Position numbers and translations under genes: made by a program
Part shown: in pieces, positions 1-9,665 of the stretch
Layout of the letters: each line of letters starts with the position of its first letter
How positions within the stretch are numbered: position 1 is the first letter of the stretch
Notes under the pieces: generated by a model
Told to the model about the DNA's origin: nothing
The model's database searches: none
The model's input: the letters and a program-made list of their open reading frames with translations, nothing else
From: Pomphorhynchus laevis
Lineage: Eukaryota > Acanthocephala > Palaeacanthocephala > Echinorhynchida > Pomphorhynchidae
Assembly (NCBI GenBank): GCA_012934845.2
Contig: WNNJ02002393.1
Coordinates: 62,001-126,000 of the forward strand
Length of the DNA: 64,000 bases
Direction of reading: 5' to 3'

Positions 1-1856
1 GTGCACCTCTGTCGCGCGTAGTCGTCCGAGCTTCGAAATCAAATTCAGCTGGGACATCAGTAAATTATAATTGTAAATTATATCTTGCGCAAATAATAAT
101 AAATAAATCTTGCATAAATAATTATCTTGCATATTATATGTAAATTAATCCTTGCTGAGATCCTAGAAAAAATAAATAATTCAATAATATATTTGTTCAT
201 TCATATAATTAGCAGCATTCGAGGTTCTTTAGTGAAAAACTACAATGCGAAAATACATAAAATAAAGTTACTCTCAAGATATGCTCCTAAATATAATAGT
301 CAAATCTCTCCAACTTAACTATCTAGCCAGTAATAAAATCGGCTGCTAATTGTACGATAAAATGCATTTATCATCGTTTTCTTATATTTTTCTCCATATA
401 TAGATATATAAATATATATCTACGTATTTAGTTGCCAATTACTATCTATATAATTAGTATGCTTATTATGTGTTTGGAACGATCCCCATGATCTATTAAA
501 GTTTGTTATTTTACATATATATATTTATTTATTTTTTTCATATTTTCCTGCTGTATCAAAGATAAGATCAAACCTGTGAGGACAATATCGTGCCACAATC
601 AGAAAAACTTTTGCTCACAGATGCAATAAAGTACAATTAAAAAGCATTAATTGCTAGTGGCAGCATGAAAAATAGTGATCCGGCTAGCGGATCACACAAG
701 TAGGTAGGTTTCTAATAGATCGTTAGAATACGATCCCCTACCAAAAGTAATATACAGAAATGTATATCTACACCACTGGAATTACTACACCAATTACTAT
801 CTATATCATTATTATGCATATTTTGTGTTTGGAACGATCCCCAAGATCTATTGAAGATCTGCATAGTTACTATTATTTTACATATATATATATTTATTTA
901 TATTTTTCTCTGAATAGTAGCGTCCTACTGTATCAAAAATAGGATCACTACCTCTGAGGATAATATCGTGCCACAATCAGCAAAATTTCAGCTCACAGAT
1001 GCAATCAAGTACAATTTATTTACATATGCATATATTGTTCAGAGCGTTAAAACATTTAAAGGAAAATATTTTCTCTCGATGTTTAAACGCCGTGAACAAT
1101 TTAAGAGCACATCGAACGTATCATTGGGCAATATCCATATATATTTATTTGTTAAAACGTTCTGTCTTGTAGGGCACGCTGATGTAATTTGGGGATCATC
1201 CGATCAAAGCTTGTGATTAATGGGGACTAATTTTAACTATGCAGTAAGATCATGCGAAGTGATTTTATTGTAAAAGCATCTATGATGTCCAGCACTCGCT
1301 TATCAGATTTATATGTGCCGGTGTTGTTTCATTTTAATTTCATTTTCATTCAAATTTAAAAATACTATTTTCAACTAAAATAAATAATATTTTTAACTAA
1401 AATTTTATAGTAAATATAAAATCTAACAATATCGTTCACTATATATTAGTAGATGATAGCTAAACAACTTATGCAAAAAAATCAATTTTTATACCAAATG
1501 ATTTTCTAATTTCATGCATGTTGTCTTAAATGCGTCGTGTATATTGCTGATTTCTTTGTTATAATAGTCAATGTTTTTCGAATTGCTAAAAGCAAGTGAT
1601 TAATAATTTTTAATAAAGCGAATAAAAAACTGTTAAAAATAATTAGAAGTAAAAATGTTAGTATATTCAGCTTTATTCATTTATATAAATTGCAAAATTT
1701 TCATAAAAAATTAAATAGCTACTTAATATTCGATTTATTTTTAAAATAAAACGACCTGGTAACAAGTATTATAGTAATTTAATTATTATATTTCCTTAAA
1801 TAAAGAATATAAAAGAAAATTATTTTCTCAATAAAAATATTTTTATATTTCCTTCA
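1..1856. other. AT-rich non-coding flank
   Basis: The stretch is strongly AT-rich with long runs of alternating A and T. The short open frames in it have low-complexity composition and match no family I recognise. The first 60 bases are GC-richer and open on the minus strand; this might be a host or element remnant, but it is too short to name. A perfect 8-bp palindrome (GTGATCCG, 5-nt loop) lies at 675-695. Apart from the internal duplication listed separately, I see nothing else in it. Confidence 0.6.
442..1017. repeat. Direct duplication, ~200-bp unit (442-640 and 797-1017)
   Basis: Two diverged copies share ordered landmarks: a GTTTGGAACGATCCCCA block, an ATCTATT block, a run of TATATA, a CTGTATCAAA block, and a closing GTGCCACAATCAG block followed by CTCACAGATGCAAT. 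The intervening ~150 bases are not duplicated. No coding capacity is evident. The unit may belong to a short interspersed or satellite family, but only two copies are visible here. Confidence 0.7.
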
Positions 1857-2010
1857 AGAAACACGTCATTAGCCTGTATTTGGCCTGCTGCTATGTTGTG
1901 TCGAGCAATAGTGGCCGAAATCTGATAGCATAGTAGTTCCTCCTGATGATTTCTAATCCGTATTCTGATACATTATTATTAGTCAATTAATAAAAATTGA
2001 CTTTTAAATA
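1857..2010 (+). repeat. Upstream terminal repeat of Penelope-like element, hammerhead-like
   Basis: This block repeats, in the same orientation, the sequence that follows the Penelope-like ORF at 5393-5570. It carries AGAAA at 1857-1861, a short hairpin around CATTAGC, CTGCTATG at 1888-1895 facing CATAGTAG at 1929-1936, CTGATGA at 1943-1949, and TTTCT at 1950-1954 that can pair back to AGAAA. A small GTCAATT/AATTGAC hairpin follows. Direct terminal repeats with hammerhead ribozymes are known for Penelope-like elements. That this copy is the left repeat of the element downstream is inferred from order and orientation. Confidence 0.65.
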
Positions 2011-2026
2011 AAAATTTCAGTTTAAA

Positions 2027-2062
2027 AATAACCAAGACTTTAAAACAAAAGTCTTGGTTATT
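2027..2062. repeat. Perfect 15-bp palindrome with 6-nt loop
   Basis: AATAACCAAGACTTT and its exact reverse complement are separated by six bases. It lies between the upstream terminal repeat and the H-element fragment, so it marks a junction. A rho-independent terminator makes no sense in this context. It resembles the other snap-back palindromes in the window. Confidence 0.85.
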
Positions 2063-2108
2063 AAAATTCTTACAATAACATACACTGTTTAGAAAAAATA
2101 TTAATTAA

Positions 2109-2603
2109 TTGCGGAAAGAAAAAACCTACAACGATCCACGCTCAACTCGCGTATCTCTAGGAAGGCGAGAGAATTCCGAATCTCGCGAAATGCAAGAGAA
2201 TGACGTCCCCAGTCTGGTCAGGAAAACAAATTATGAATCATCCGGACTAATTCGAGGTGATATCGTGTCGGAAAAAGGACAATGCAGCATTTGTCGTCGA
2301 TTATTTTGCTTAACTTATACCGGCCGAATACGCAGGCATGGCCCATCTCCCGGCTGTCCCGGTTCTGGTCAAACGCTTACTTCCATAAATAGTTCGGCAT
2401 CATTCGATACTCAGGTTGACAACACCTTTTCAGGAGAGCATTGGGATATCGCGTTTATCGAGATGCTACCAGTTCGGTTGGTTCGACGAATACCCAGTTC
2501 TGCCAGGCCCCAGGTAGCTACAACTCTTTCAATCATTTTGGCTGACATTGCGAGGGACCACCAGAAGGAAGATGCGTGGATTAAATTGTTGATAAATTGT
2601 TGA
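2109..2603 (+). pseudogene. N-terminal fragment of RLE-group LINE (lineage H)
   Basis: The frame is open for about 164 codons; its first ATG is at 2190. It encodes a zinc-binding motif (CSICRRLF then RRHGP and CPGS), followed by a helical segment beginning LVRRIPSSARPQVATTL and ending AWIKLL. This RIP-xx-AR-P helix is what I expect at the N-terminus of R2-like elements carrying a C-terminal nuclease. The reading frame ends where the Penelope-like sequence begins. The missing continuation, starting RVPVRTEENGNRSL, appears past that element at about 5740. I infer that one H element was split by the Penelope-like insertion. Confidence 0.6.
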
Positions 2604-2638
2604 AAAAGCAACGTTAAAAATTATGACTTAAAAGTTAC

Positions 2639-5353
2639 ATGTACTCAACAATATTGGAAAAATACGTAAGTACTAATGATTTCAATTTTAGATCTTTTAA
2701 ATGTAACAGAAAAAATTGTATAGTTTGTGATGTTATAAATAATAATAATTGTATCGTAAGTAATACGACAAACAAATGTTTTTCATTAAATATTAATAAT
2801 AATTGTAACTGCAATACCGCAGGTGTAGTGTATCTAATACAATGCACATGTGGATTGCAATATATAGGAAAAACATATCAAATGTTAAAAACTAGGTTTA
2901 GGCAACACATATATAATATACAGCATAATAGTCAAACTATATTTCATAAACATATGAGATTAATAGGACATGATATTAAAAACTGTAAATTATTTATTTT
3001 AGAACATATTATCGAAGAAAACATTTCTATATTAAATCAAAAACTATTAGAAAAAGAAGATTTTTGGATTAAAACGCTTAATTCCATGTACCCATTAGGA
3101 TTGAATGACGTGGTACAAGGAATTGGCAGAAGTAGTATAATACATAATAAACAACTATATTATAATAATCCGGTTAAACGCAAACCAAGAAGTCATGGTG
3201 ATAAAAGGAATAGGAAAAATAGAGTTAAAAATATTAAAAAAGATATGTATATAAATGAACAATTAGAAATATTAAAACAACTTTTAAGTGATAATAAGCT
3301 AAAAGATCTTTATGTAAATATAAGAAGTTTTTCTAAAGATATCATATGTTCAATAAATCAAAAATTAATTAACGACTATGATAGGCTAAGTTGTATAATA
3401 GACAGTTATTGTAATACAAAATACTATAATCGTACAATAAATGTAAATAATAACAATAGAAAATATACATTAACCATAAACTTCATTAATAAATGTATAG
3501 ATAACATAAATATAGCCGGACTTTTAAATAATTCTAAAAGTAAAGAAATAATAGGGTCAGATTTAAGTAAATATATTCCTAAAATAAGGTATAAACTCCT
3601 ACCACCATTAGGACGAAAAATTTGTAATTATAATAAAGAATTAAAATCAATATGTAACGATAATATTAGAAACATAATGGAAACAGAATGCAATTGTAAA
3701 AGTCTTAGTTTTGATAAAATAAATGAACATATATGTACCCATAATCTAGAATTAATTGAAAATTGTGAATTAAGAAAGCTGCTATCGAAAGGGTATAAAT
3801 ATAGATTAAATAACAACAACGACAAAAATAAAATATACAGTTCGTTATATAATAACTTAAATGATTACTTTAGTAAGCTGATTAATAGTGAAAGCTCGAA
3901 TATATCTAAGATAAAAATTTGGAAATATTATATATTTGATAAAATTAAAAATAAAATGAAAATAACAAACAATTATAAAAGGAAAGATAAAATTAATAAA
4001 GATATGTATAAAGAACTTACTAAATTAAAGGATAACTATATAATAACAACTATTGATAAAGCTAGTAATAACTTTGTCTTCATATGCAAAAAGCTTTATT
4101 ATGATATACTAATGAAAGAGGTTAATTCTAATGATTTAAATGTAAATCCAGCATATGAACGTAGTGAGTTGAGTTTCGAATCAATTATTACAAGTCACTG
4201 TTCTATAATGGATAAAAAGGGTATAAAGGTTGAATTAGATAATAAAACTATACCTATATTATATTGGAATCCAAAATTACATAAAAATCCAATAAAACCT
4301 AGGTTCATATGTAGTGCGTTTAAATGTACATTAAAACCACTTTCTGTTTATATGAATAAAATACTTAAAGTAATTAAAGCACATTTTAAAAAATATTGCA
4401 AGGTAATCGAAATTAATACTGGTATAAAACACTATTTCAGTATTAATTCTACAAAAGAATTTTTAGAACAGACAAAAGGAATAAATTTTCAAAATATAAA
4501 TACATACGATTTTAGTACGCTTTATACAAATCTAGATTTAGTAGATATTAAAGAAGCGTTAGTAAAATTAATTAATCTTATATTCGGAAAAAGATATACA
4601 TATATATGTTATAATAATTATAACGCCTATCTAACAAAAATTAAACCATCAAATAAATATAAATATATGGATAAAATTGAATTAATAGAATCCTTAAATA
4701 TTTTGATAAATCAAAATTATTTAAAAGTAGGGACATCTATATTTAGACAAGTAAAAGGTGTTCCAATGGGTGGTAATAGTAGCCCAATTATAGCTGACTT
4801 GTTTTTAAGCTTTATAGAATATGAATTTGTTCATAACTGTGTAAAAACTAAATCTAAACAATATAAATATATGAAATATATGTTTCGATACATTGATGAT
4901 ATATGTGTATTTAATTCTAATAATTTTTATTCAATTAGTGAGCACATTTATCCAGAAAGCCTTATTCTTAACAAAACCAATATTAATGATAAAGAAGGTG
5001 TATATCTAGATATGAACATTAAATTAACATTAACTAAAACTACTATTAATTTATATCGTAAAGATGACATATTTAAATTTACAAGAAACATATTTTTGCA
5101 TGAGCATTCATGCATACCATATAATATAAAATATAATACATTAAATAATGAAATTTTAAGAATTGCAACAATATGTAATGATATTGGCTTTCTTAAAAAT
5201 CATTTAAATAATTTAATAGATACATATTTTAAACTAGGTTACTATAAAAATAACATCAAGCAGAAAATAGTAAAATATATAAATCAACACAATAATATAA
5301 AGAATAAATTTAAACTCTTAAGTGGCAAATTTTTATGGATGAATAATAAATAA
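2639..5353 (+). CDS. GIY-YIG nuclease + reverse transcriptase polyprotein
   Basis: A 904-codon uninterrupted ORF starts at ATG. Residues 22-30 hold a CxxxxCxxC cluster. The GIY-YIG core follows with VYL at 64-66, YIG at 75-77, R86 and H90, and a later ENISILNQKLLEKEDFW segment supplying the expected glutamate. The RT lies in the C-terminal half: motif A DFSTLYTNLDL with D624, motif B GVPMGGNSSP at 707, motif C FRYIDDICVF with Asp753-754. Having the nuclease N-terminal to the RT is the arrangement described for Naiad-type elements, unlike the C-terminal position in canonical Penelope. The protein would nick target DNA and copy element RNA. All key residues I can check are present, so it may be functional. 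Codon use is extremely AT-rich, like the surrounding DNA. Confidence 0.85.
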   Translation: MYSTILEKYVSTNDFNFRSFKCNRKNCIVCDVINNNNCIVSNTTNKCFSLNINNNCNCNTAGVVYLIQCTCGLQYIGKTYQMLKTRFRQHIYNIQHNSQTIFHKHMRLIGHDIKNCKLFILEHIIEENISILNQKLLEKEDFWIKTLNSMYPLGLNDVVQGIGRSSIIHNKQLYYNNPVKRKPRSHGDKRNRKNRVKNIKKDMYINEQLEILKQLLSDNKLKDLYVNIRSFSKDIICSINQKLINDYDRLSCIIDSYCNTKYYNRTINVNNNNRKYTLTINFINKCIDNINIAGLLNNSKSKEIIGSDLSKYIPKIRYKLLPPLGRKICNYNKELKSICNDNIRNIMETECNCKSLSFDKINEHICTHNLELIENCELRKLLSKGYKYRLNNNNDKNKIYSSLYNNLNDYFSKLINSESSNISKIKIWKYYIFDKIKNKMKITNNYKRKDKINKDMYKELTKLKDNYIITTIDKASNNFVFICKKLYYDILMKEVNSNDLNVNPAYERSELSFESIITSHCSIMDKKGIKVELDNKTIPILYWNPKLHKNPIKPRFICSAFKCTLKPLSVYMNKILKVIKAHFKKYCKVIEINTGIKHYFSINSTKEFLEQTKGINFQNINTYDFSTLYTNLDLVDIKEALVKLINLIFGKRYTYICYNNYNAYLTKIKPSNKYKYMDKIELIESLNILINQNYLKVGTSIFRQVKGVPMGGNSSPIIADLFLSFIEYEFVHNCVKTKSKQYKYMKYMFRYIDDICVFNSNNFYSISEHIYPESLILNKTNINDKEGVYLDMNIKLTLTKTTINLYRKDDIFKFTRNIFLHEHSCIPYNIKYNTLNNEILRIATICNDIGFLKNHLNNLIDTYFKLGYYKNNIKQKIVKYINQHNNIKNKFKLLSGKFLWMNNK

Positions 5354-5392
5354 TATACTTTGCATTAGAATAAGATACTAGATAGTTATTTC

Positions 5393-5495
5393 AGAGGAAA
5401 TACATCATTAGCATGTATTTGGCCCCGCTGCTATGTTGGGTAGAGGAGTTAGGGGCCGAAACCTGATAGCATAGCAGTTCCTCCTGATGACCTCT
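5393..5495 (+). ncRNA. Hammerhead-like structured RNA in Penelope-like 3' end
   Basis: AGAGG (5393-5397) can pair with CCTCT (5491-5495). This helix is bounded by AAA on one side and CTGATGA (5484-5490) on the other, as around hammerhead stem II. TACAT/ATGTA (5401-5405 with 5413-5417) closes a CATTAGC loop as stem III, followed by TT, the expected cleavage position. CTGCTATG (5428-5435) pairs with CATAGCAG (5470-5477) as stem I. GGCCCC (5421-5426) also faces GGGGCC (5452-5457) in an interleaved order, so a pseudoknot is possible. The upstream copy changes AGAGG/CCTCT to AGAAA/TTTCT, preserving pairing. Hammerheads are known in this element class; activity here is untested. Confidence 0.6.
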
Positions 5496-5732
5496 AATTC
5501 TTATTCTGATACAACGTCCTGTTATTTATTAGTCAATTCATAAAAATGACGTTTATTTTAAATTTTATTTTTTATTTTTATTTTTTAACTTGATTAAAAT
5601 TATAGAAAATCTAAAAACAATTATTAATTTTATTATTTAATTATTAAATTTTGATTTAGCATTATTATGTTTTGTTTATTTTATAATTATATAACAATAC
5701 GTAGACTCAGTTAGCTGATTTAATTCGCAAGA
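5496..5732 (+). repeat. AT-rich tail of Penelope-like terminal repeat
   Basis: After the folded core come a TATTCTGATAC block, a TTATTAGTCAATT block and a long AT-rich run ending in ACTCAGTTAGCTGAT. The same succession, variably decayed, follows other Penelope-like 3' ends (for example 19510-19690). A segment at 5626-5690 reappears in reverse orientation at about 13455-13520. No gene is visible. Confidence 0.55.
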
Positions 5733-7627
5733 ATGGTTATCCGCGTGCCTGTAAGGACTGAGGAAAATGGCAATCGCAGTTTGTCTCAGAAGATAAAGGA
5801 GGCATGTCTCAAATTTTTTGATATGACATCCACGTCAGTTGATGATGTTGTGGAGCGAAGTTGGGGGAGACCCGGCAACCGAACTAAAGTAGACGATCGC
5901 GATGCCAATAAAAATCTTTGTCGCAGAGTTTCAGAAAGACTGGAAGACGGTGATGTTTGCGGCGCAATCAGATTGGTGAGCAGCGACGACGGAATAGTGC
6001 AATTCGACGATCGAGTTTTGTCAGAACTAAGGTCCAAACACCGCTACGAACTAACCAATTAGGTGGGACACATACGCAAGTTCAAATTCACGGTGCACCG
6101 CCTTATGCCTTCCTTGTTGTCTCTGCTGACATCGTAAAGTCTGCTCTCCGCTTATTCCCCAATTCTTCTTCAAGTGGATTAGATAAACTCAGTCCACTAC
6201 ATCTAAAAGACCTGACTGGTCCTTCGTGCAGCCTTCCAGGGGTTCGCTTAGTGCATTCCATGGCTGAATTCATCACCGTCGTCTTAAAAGTTTGTGTGCC
6301 GGATTCAATAAGGAAATTTTTCTGCGGTGCTGAACTACTGGCATTATAGAAGCCTAATGGCGGTATCCGTCCGATTGCCGTGGGCTGTACGCTGCGTCGA
6401 TTGTCATCAAAGATTGTTGCACGTTGGCATTCAACGACATTCTGGATGAGTTCGTACCTCGACAATTTGGAGTTGGAATACCACGAGGAGTTGAAGCTGT
6501 GACTCACGCGTCCAGACATTTTGTCGCGAACGCCTTAGTATCTGGAGTAGCGCTCGCCAAGCTCGATTTTCATAACGCTTTCAACACGGTCAACCGCGAC
6601 CACATGATTGACACGGTTCGAAGGAAGCTACCAGCATACCTACCTTTCGTTAACATGTGCTATGGTGAGGAGAGTCATCTCATTGCGGGCGCCTCAATAA
6701 TTCCATCCGCCGAAGGTGTACAACAAGGAGATCCACTCGGTCCTCTGCTTTTCTCGCTTACCGTAAATGAAGTTATCAAACTCTGCCAGTCACCTTTTTG
6801 TGCATGTTATCTCGACGACTGTATTTTTTTGGGAAGGGGGTTACTTGGATACGATTTACTCTGATGTGGTTCTCTCATATCGGATGCTGATTTTTCTAAA
6901 TGTCAAGCTAGACTGCTTAAAACGGTAGGCAAAGACTCCGGGGCTTTCCTGATGGCACTTCCAATCTAGGCGGTCGGAACCAGATTGGACGATGTATCAT
7001 TCACCATTGCCGTGGCGCTACGACTCGGTATCGAATTTAGTGGGAAATTCACACGTGGATGCGGGAATATCAGCGACTCATCAGGTTTGCTCGGTATGAA
7101 CTGTCGATATAGCAAATCTCGGCACAGTCGACATTCGGAGATGAACCACATAATTCGAATGGCTTTCTCTTCAGTAGGGATACCTTCTCGACTAGAACCG
7201 GTCGGGTTGTGTCGCAGCGACGGCAAGCGACCTGATAGTGGCACTTTGGTTCCATGGAAGAGCGGCAAATTGCTGATTTGGGACGCTACCTGCATAAATC
7301 ATCTAGCGGCGAGTTACGAGGACAAGGCAGTCATTCGGACCGGGGAGGTTGCCGCCTTTGCAGAGAGCAAGAAGAGGAAAAAATACAAAAAGATCGACAA
7401 TAGAACATGTTGCCTTCGTTCCAATCGCGGTCGAGTCTTTGGGTGTCTTGGGCAAAGAAACCTCGTGCTTTATTGAAGAGATCGGGAAGATGATGTCAAA
7501 GGCCACTGGCGAACCTCGATCAACGGATTTCCTCAGGCAACGATTAAGTGCATCGGTTCAACGTGGGAATACAGCGTGTATACTCGAATGCTTGGGAGAT
7601 CGATCGGTTTCCGACTTTTTTAACTGA
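5733..7627 (+). pseudogene. RLE-group LINE (lineage H) RT and nuclease, broken
   Basis: The pieces run in order through three frames. The first (5733-6062) has GNRSLSQKIKEACLKFF and GDVCGAIRLVSS, typical of the pre-RT region. The RT includes SSGLDKLSPLHLKDLTG, then an in-frame stop at 6347-6349, then NGGIRPIAVG. Motif A is KLDFHNAFNTVNRDHM, motif B GVQQGDPLGPLLFSL and motif C CYLDDC, i.e. LDD rather than ADD. The last pieces carry the C-terminal nuclease: RHSEMNHI, KRPD, then LLIWDATC, matching a PD-(D/E)XK layout, and end QRGNTACILECLG. About five frameshifts or stops inactivate it. It continues the N-terminal fragment found upstream of the Penelope-like element. Confidence 0.75.
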
Positions 7628-7701
7628 ATGACTTTACTTATTTTAAATTATGTGTTAATAAATGTTTGACTACATTACGTTTAAAATAAAAAATGACTTT
7701 A

Positions 7702-7785
7702 TTACTCTGTTAATTCTACAGAGTAAGAAAGTCAAAAAGTTATGACTAAATTAGATTTACTATTAGTCATAACAAATAGTAAATC
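7702..7785. repeat. Cluster of interleaved perfect palindromes
   Basis: TTACTCTGT pairs with ACAGAGTAA (7702-7710 with 7718-7726). GTTATGACTAA pairs with TTAGTCATAAC (7739-7749 with 7763-7773). GATTTACTATT pairs with AATAGTAAATC (7754-7764 with 7775-7785). The last two interleave, so each right arm overlaps the next left arm region. This is what serial fold-back copying would leave behind. No gene is present. Confidence 0.8.
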
Positions 7786-7816
7786 CTAAAATCTAAAGTG
7801 CATCAATATTGAAAGG

Positions 7817-7953
7817 TAAAGTTATCACAGGAACAAAGAAGCAGAAATTATCCTTTATTTGATAAAAATTCTATATTTCGATAGCTCCTGTTATCATCAT
7901 CATGATTACAATAAAATGTTTTACAAATTTCGTGTTTTTAACATTTATACAAA
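7817..7953 (+). repeat. Left arm of 135-bp inverted repeat pair
   Basis: The segment, including AAGAAGCAGAAATTATCC and TCTATATTTCGATAGCTC, reappears inverted at about 13170-13312 with small differences. The pair brackets ~5.2 kb holding the ubiquilin pseudogene, an RTE copy and the 3' part of a B-lineage LINE. I see no transposase and no target duplication, so terminal inverted repeats of a DNA transposon are not established. Confidence 0.7.
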
Positions 7954-8224
7954 AATACAAGCAGTGATGTGTTCCGCATTTCTACTTAAAAGAAAATACC
8001 GAGAAACAAAACAATCATACACTAAAATTTTACACACATTTTAAAACAAACAAAAAGTAAAATAGAGAATCATAAAACAAAATAAAATTAAAATCACAAC
8101 ATAAGTGACAAAAACAACATACGAATTTCTTTTAAATTTTACACGTTATATAAAATTACAATTAGTCTACAACTAATAATGGTTTATTATTTCTTAATTA
8201 AAAAATATTTTTACAATTTAAAAA

Positions 8225-8355
8225 CACTTCAATACGTTCTATGCAACAAGCATATATTTGTATTCTTATATTTGTATCACGGTTATGGAATCCCACTTCT
8301 CTATTTGTACAAGTTCGGATGCATAAAGTAGTTCTTGAGTTTGGTTTGGCTTGAG
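8225..8355 (-). pseudogene. Second copy of ubiquilin-like 3' end (UBA region)
   Basis: The segment parallels the end of the ubiquilin-like pseudogene a few hundred bases away. Shared blocks include TTTGTACAAGTTCGGATGCATAAAG and GTTCTTGAGTTTGGTTTGG, split here by mutations. It is more diverged through the UBA core. A Penelope-like 3' fragment separates the two copies, so the duplication probably arose with or before that insertion. Confidence 0.65.
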
Positions 8356-8361
8356 TTCCAT

Positions 8362-8548
8362 TTGGTCATTTAAAACATTTAATAGATACATATTTTAAAC
8401 TAGGTTACTATAAAAATAACATCAAACAGAAAATAGTAAAATATATAAATCAACACAATAATATAAAGAATAAATTTAAACTCTTAAGTGGCAAATTTTT
8501 ATGGATGGATAATAAATAATACACTTTGTATTAGAATAAGATACTAGA
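8362..8548 (+). mobile_element. Penelope-like 3' fragment
   Basis: This is close to the last ~50 codons of the intact element plus its first 3' UTR bases. It reads through a KLGYYKNN-like segment and NQHNNIKNKFKL to MDNK and a stop, then the TACACTTTGTATTAGAATAAGATACTAG tract. It is truncated before the hammerhead-like repeat. It lies between the two ubiquilin-like fragments. Confidence 0.85.
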
Positions 8549-8597
8549 TTAAAAATAAAATTAAATTAAAATAACAAACAATTATTTCAAATAAAAG

Positions 8598-9620
8598 TCA
8601 AGAGTCTTCATTACGTTCTACAGCCATTTTTGCGTCCCCCATAGATGCAGCAAACGCTTCCAGATTAGTATCACAGCTATAGAATCCCAATGTCTGCATT
8701 TGTACAAGTTCGGATGCATAAAGTTGTTCTTGAGTTTGGTTTGGTTGTTGATTTGTCGGCTGATGTTGCTGGAGATGAAGAAGATTTAATAGTTGAAACA
8801 ACGAAGCAGTATAATCTTGATTTGAATTTTGTAAATTTTGAAATACTGTTGTTGCATAAACTGTTTGTCTATTGCTAGGTGATTGAGCAGAATCCACATT
8901 AGATGAAGTAGGTTGACTATTTATTTGATTATCGACTAAACTGCTTATATTTGAAGATATCAACTGTGAATATACTTGTGGGGATGTGTTCCTAATACGA
9001 ATTAGGTTCTTTAGAATTTGTACAATCGTCCTCAATGCTCGAGTATTTGTGCATAGAGCACAAATTTCAGGTATTGGCCACTGACTTATAAACTCATGAA
9101 TTACACGATGTACTTGCTCTCTTTGTCTTTCATCCTGTATAAATTCATATGTACGAAGCAGATTAAGTAGAATACCACGATCGCGGATAGAATTATCCAT
9201 GTTTGGATTAAAACTGGATGCCCACAACATGTCGATTAACATGCGAGGATTTTCAGCAGCGACTAATAATAATTGTTGAGGGTTCATCGTAGAATACCGA
9301 TTAGTGTTTTCGCTTGATGTAGATTACAAAGGCGACTCTAAACTGTTTGTTATAGACACATACGATCTAAACGAATCCACTGAATTAAATGGCAAAAGAT
9401 TTAAACTGGATGCAGATCGATTATTTTGAAATGTAGTATTCTGAGATGCCCCCGGGTTTGGCATGAGGTTTGTATTTTCAGTTCCTACTTGACTAGTGTT
9501 AGCTGTACTAGATGAGCTAGAATTAGTATTCAGAGGATTATCGCCAAACTGCTCATGTGCCGCATTAAGCATTGGTTCTTGAAAATCGCCATAAATTCTC
9601 TGTCGAATACGTACGAATTT
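8598..9620 (-). pseudogene. Ubiquilin-like pseudogene, C-terminal half
   Basis: Upstream of the first ATG in the frame, the coding sequence reads [19 protein letters not shown]. This matches the ubiquilin signature [20 protein letters not shown], and TENTNLMPNP follows as in ubiquilin TENRDPLPNP. One in-frame TAA (9324-9326) separates this from the second part. That part has a STI1-like helical stretch, a Q/N/P-rich linker, and a C-terminal UBA-like domain with the motif QMQTLGF and SMGDAKMAVER. Ubiquilins carry polyubiquitinated proteins to the proteasome. The N-terminal UBL half is absent; the fragment ends where AT-rich DNA and the RTE insertion begin. No intron is evident across ~1 kb, so it may be a retrocopy. 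Confidence 0.7.
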
Positions 9621-9665
9621 AATATTTTTTTAATTTTGATTTATAACTAATATTTGCTCTATTTA

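Larger units (their letters stand above)
2604..5720 (+). mobile_element. Penelope-like element, Naiad-type permuted architecture
   Basis: The unit comprises a single long ORF, an AT-rich 3' UTR, and a terminal repeat with a hammerhead-like fold. It lies between two parts of an H-lineage LINE. Its right boundary is set tentatively at ACTCAGTTAGCTGAT (5705-5719), a motif that also ends AT-rich tails near 18658 and, on the minus strand, near 23968. Many 5'-truncated copies in both orientations lie downstream, as is common for Penelope-like elements. The left boundary inside the H fragment is uncertain because another terminal repeat lies farther upstream. Confidence 0.7.

Noticed and set aside
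1-60. Minus-strand open segment with MSQLN, faintly like the candidate exon at 27.7 kb
   Set aside because: Only about 20 codons at the window edge; similarity limited to five residues.
127-1216. Three short open frames (127-318, 760-942, 968-1216)
   Set aside because: Low-complexity AT-driven translations, no recognisable motif, and two fall in the internal duplication; treated as chance ORFs.
5418-5477. HDV-like ribozyme suggested by the interleaved GGCCCC/GGGGCC and CTGCTATG/CATAGCAG pairings
   Set aside because: The expected P3 and P4 helices and catalytic-cytosine context are not evident, while hammerhead core sequences are; kept only as an alternative fold.
1857-5570. LTR retrotransposon, because direct repeats flank an RT ORF
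   Set aside because: No gag, protease or integrase, no TG...CA repeat ends or primer-binding site; GIY-YIG and Penelope-type RT motifs explain it.
8690-8878. Plus-strand 62-codon ORF
   Set aside because: Antisense shadow of the ubiquilin-like pseudogene.
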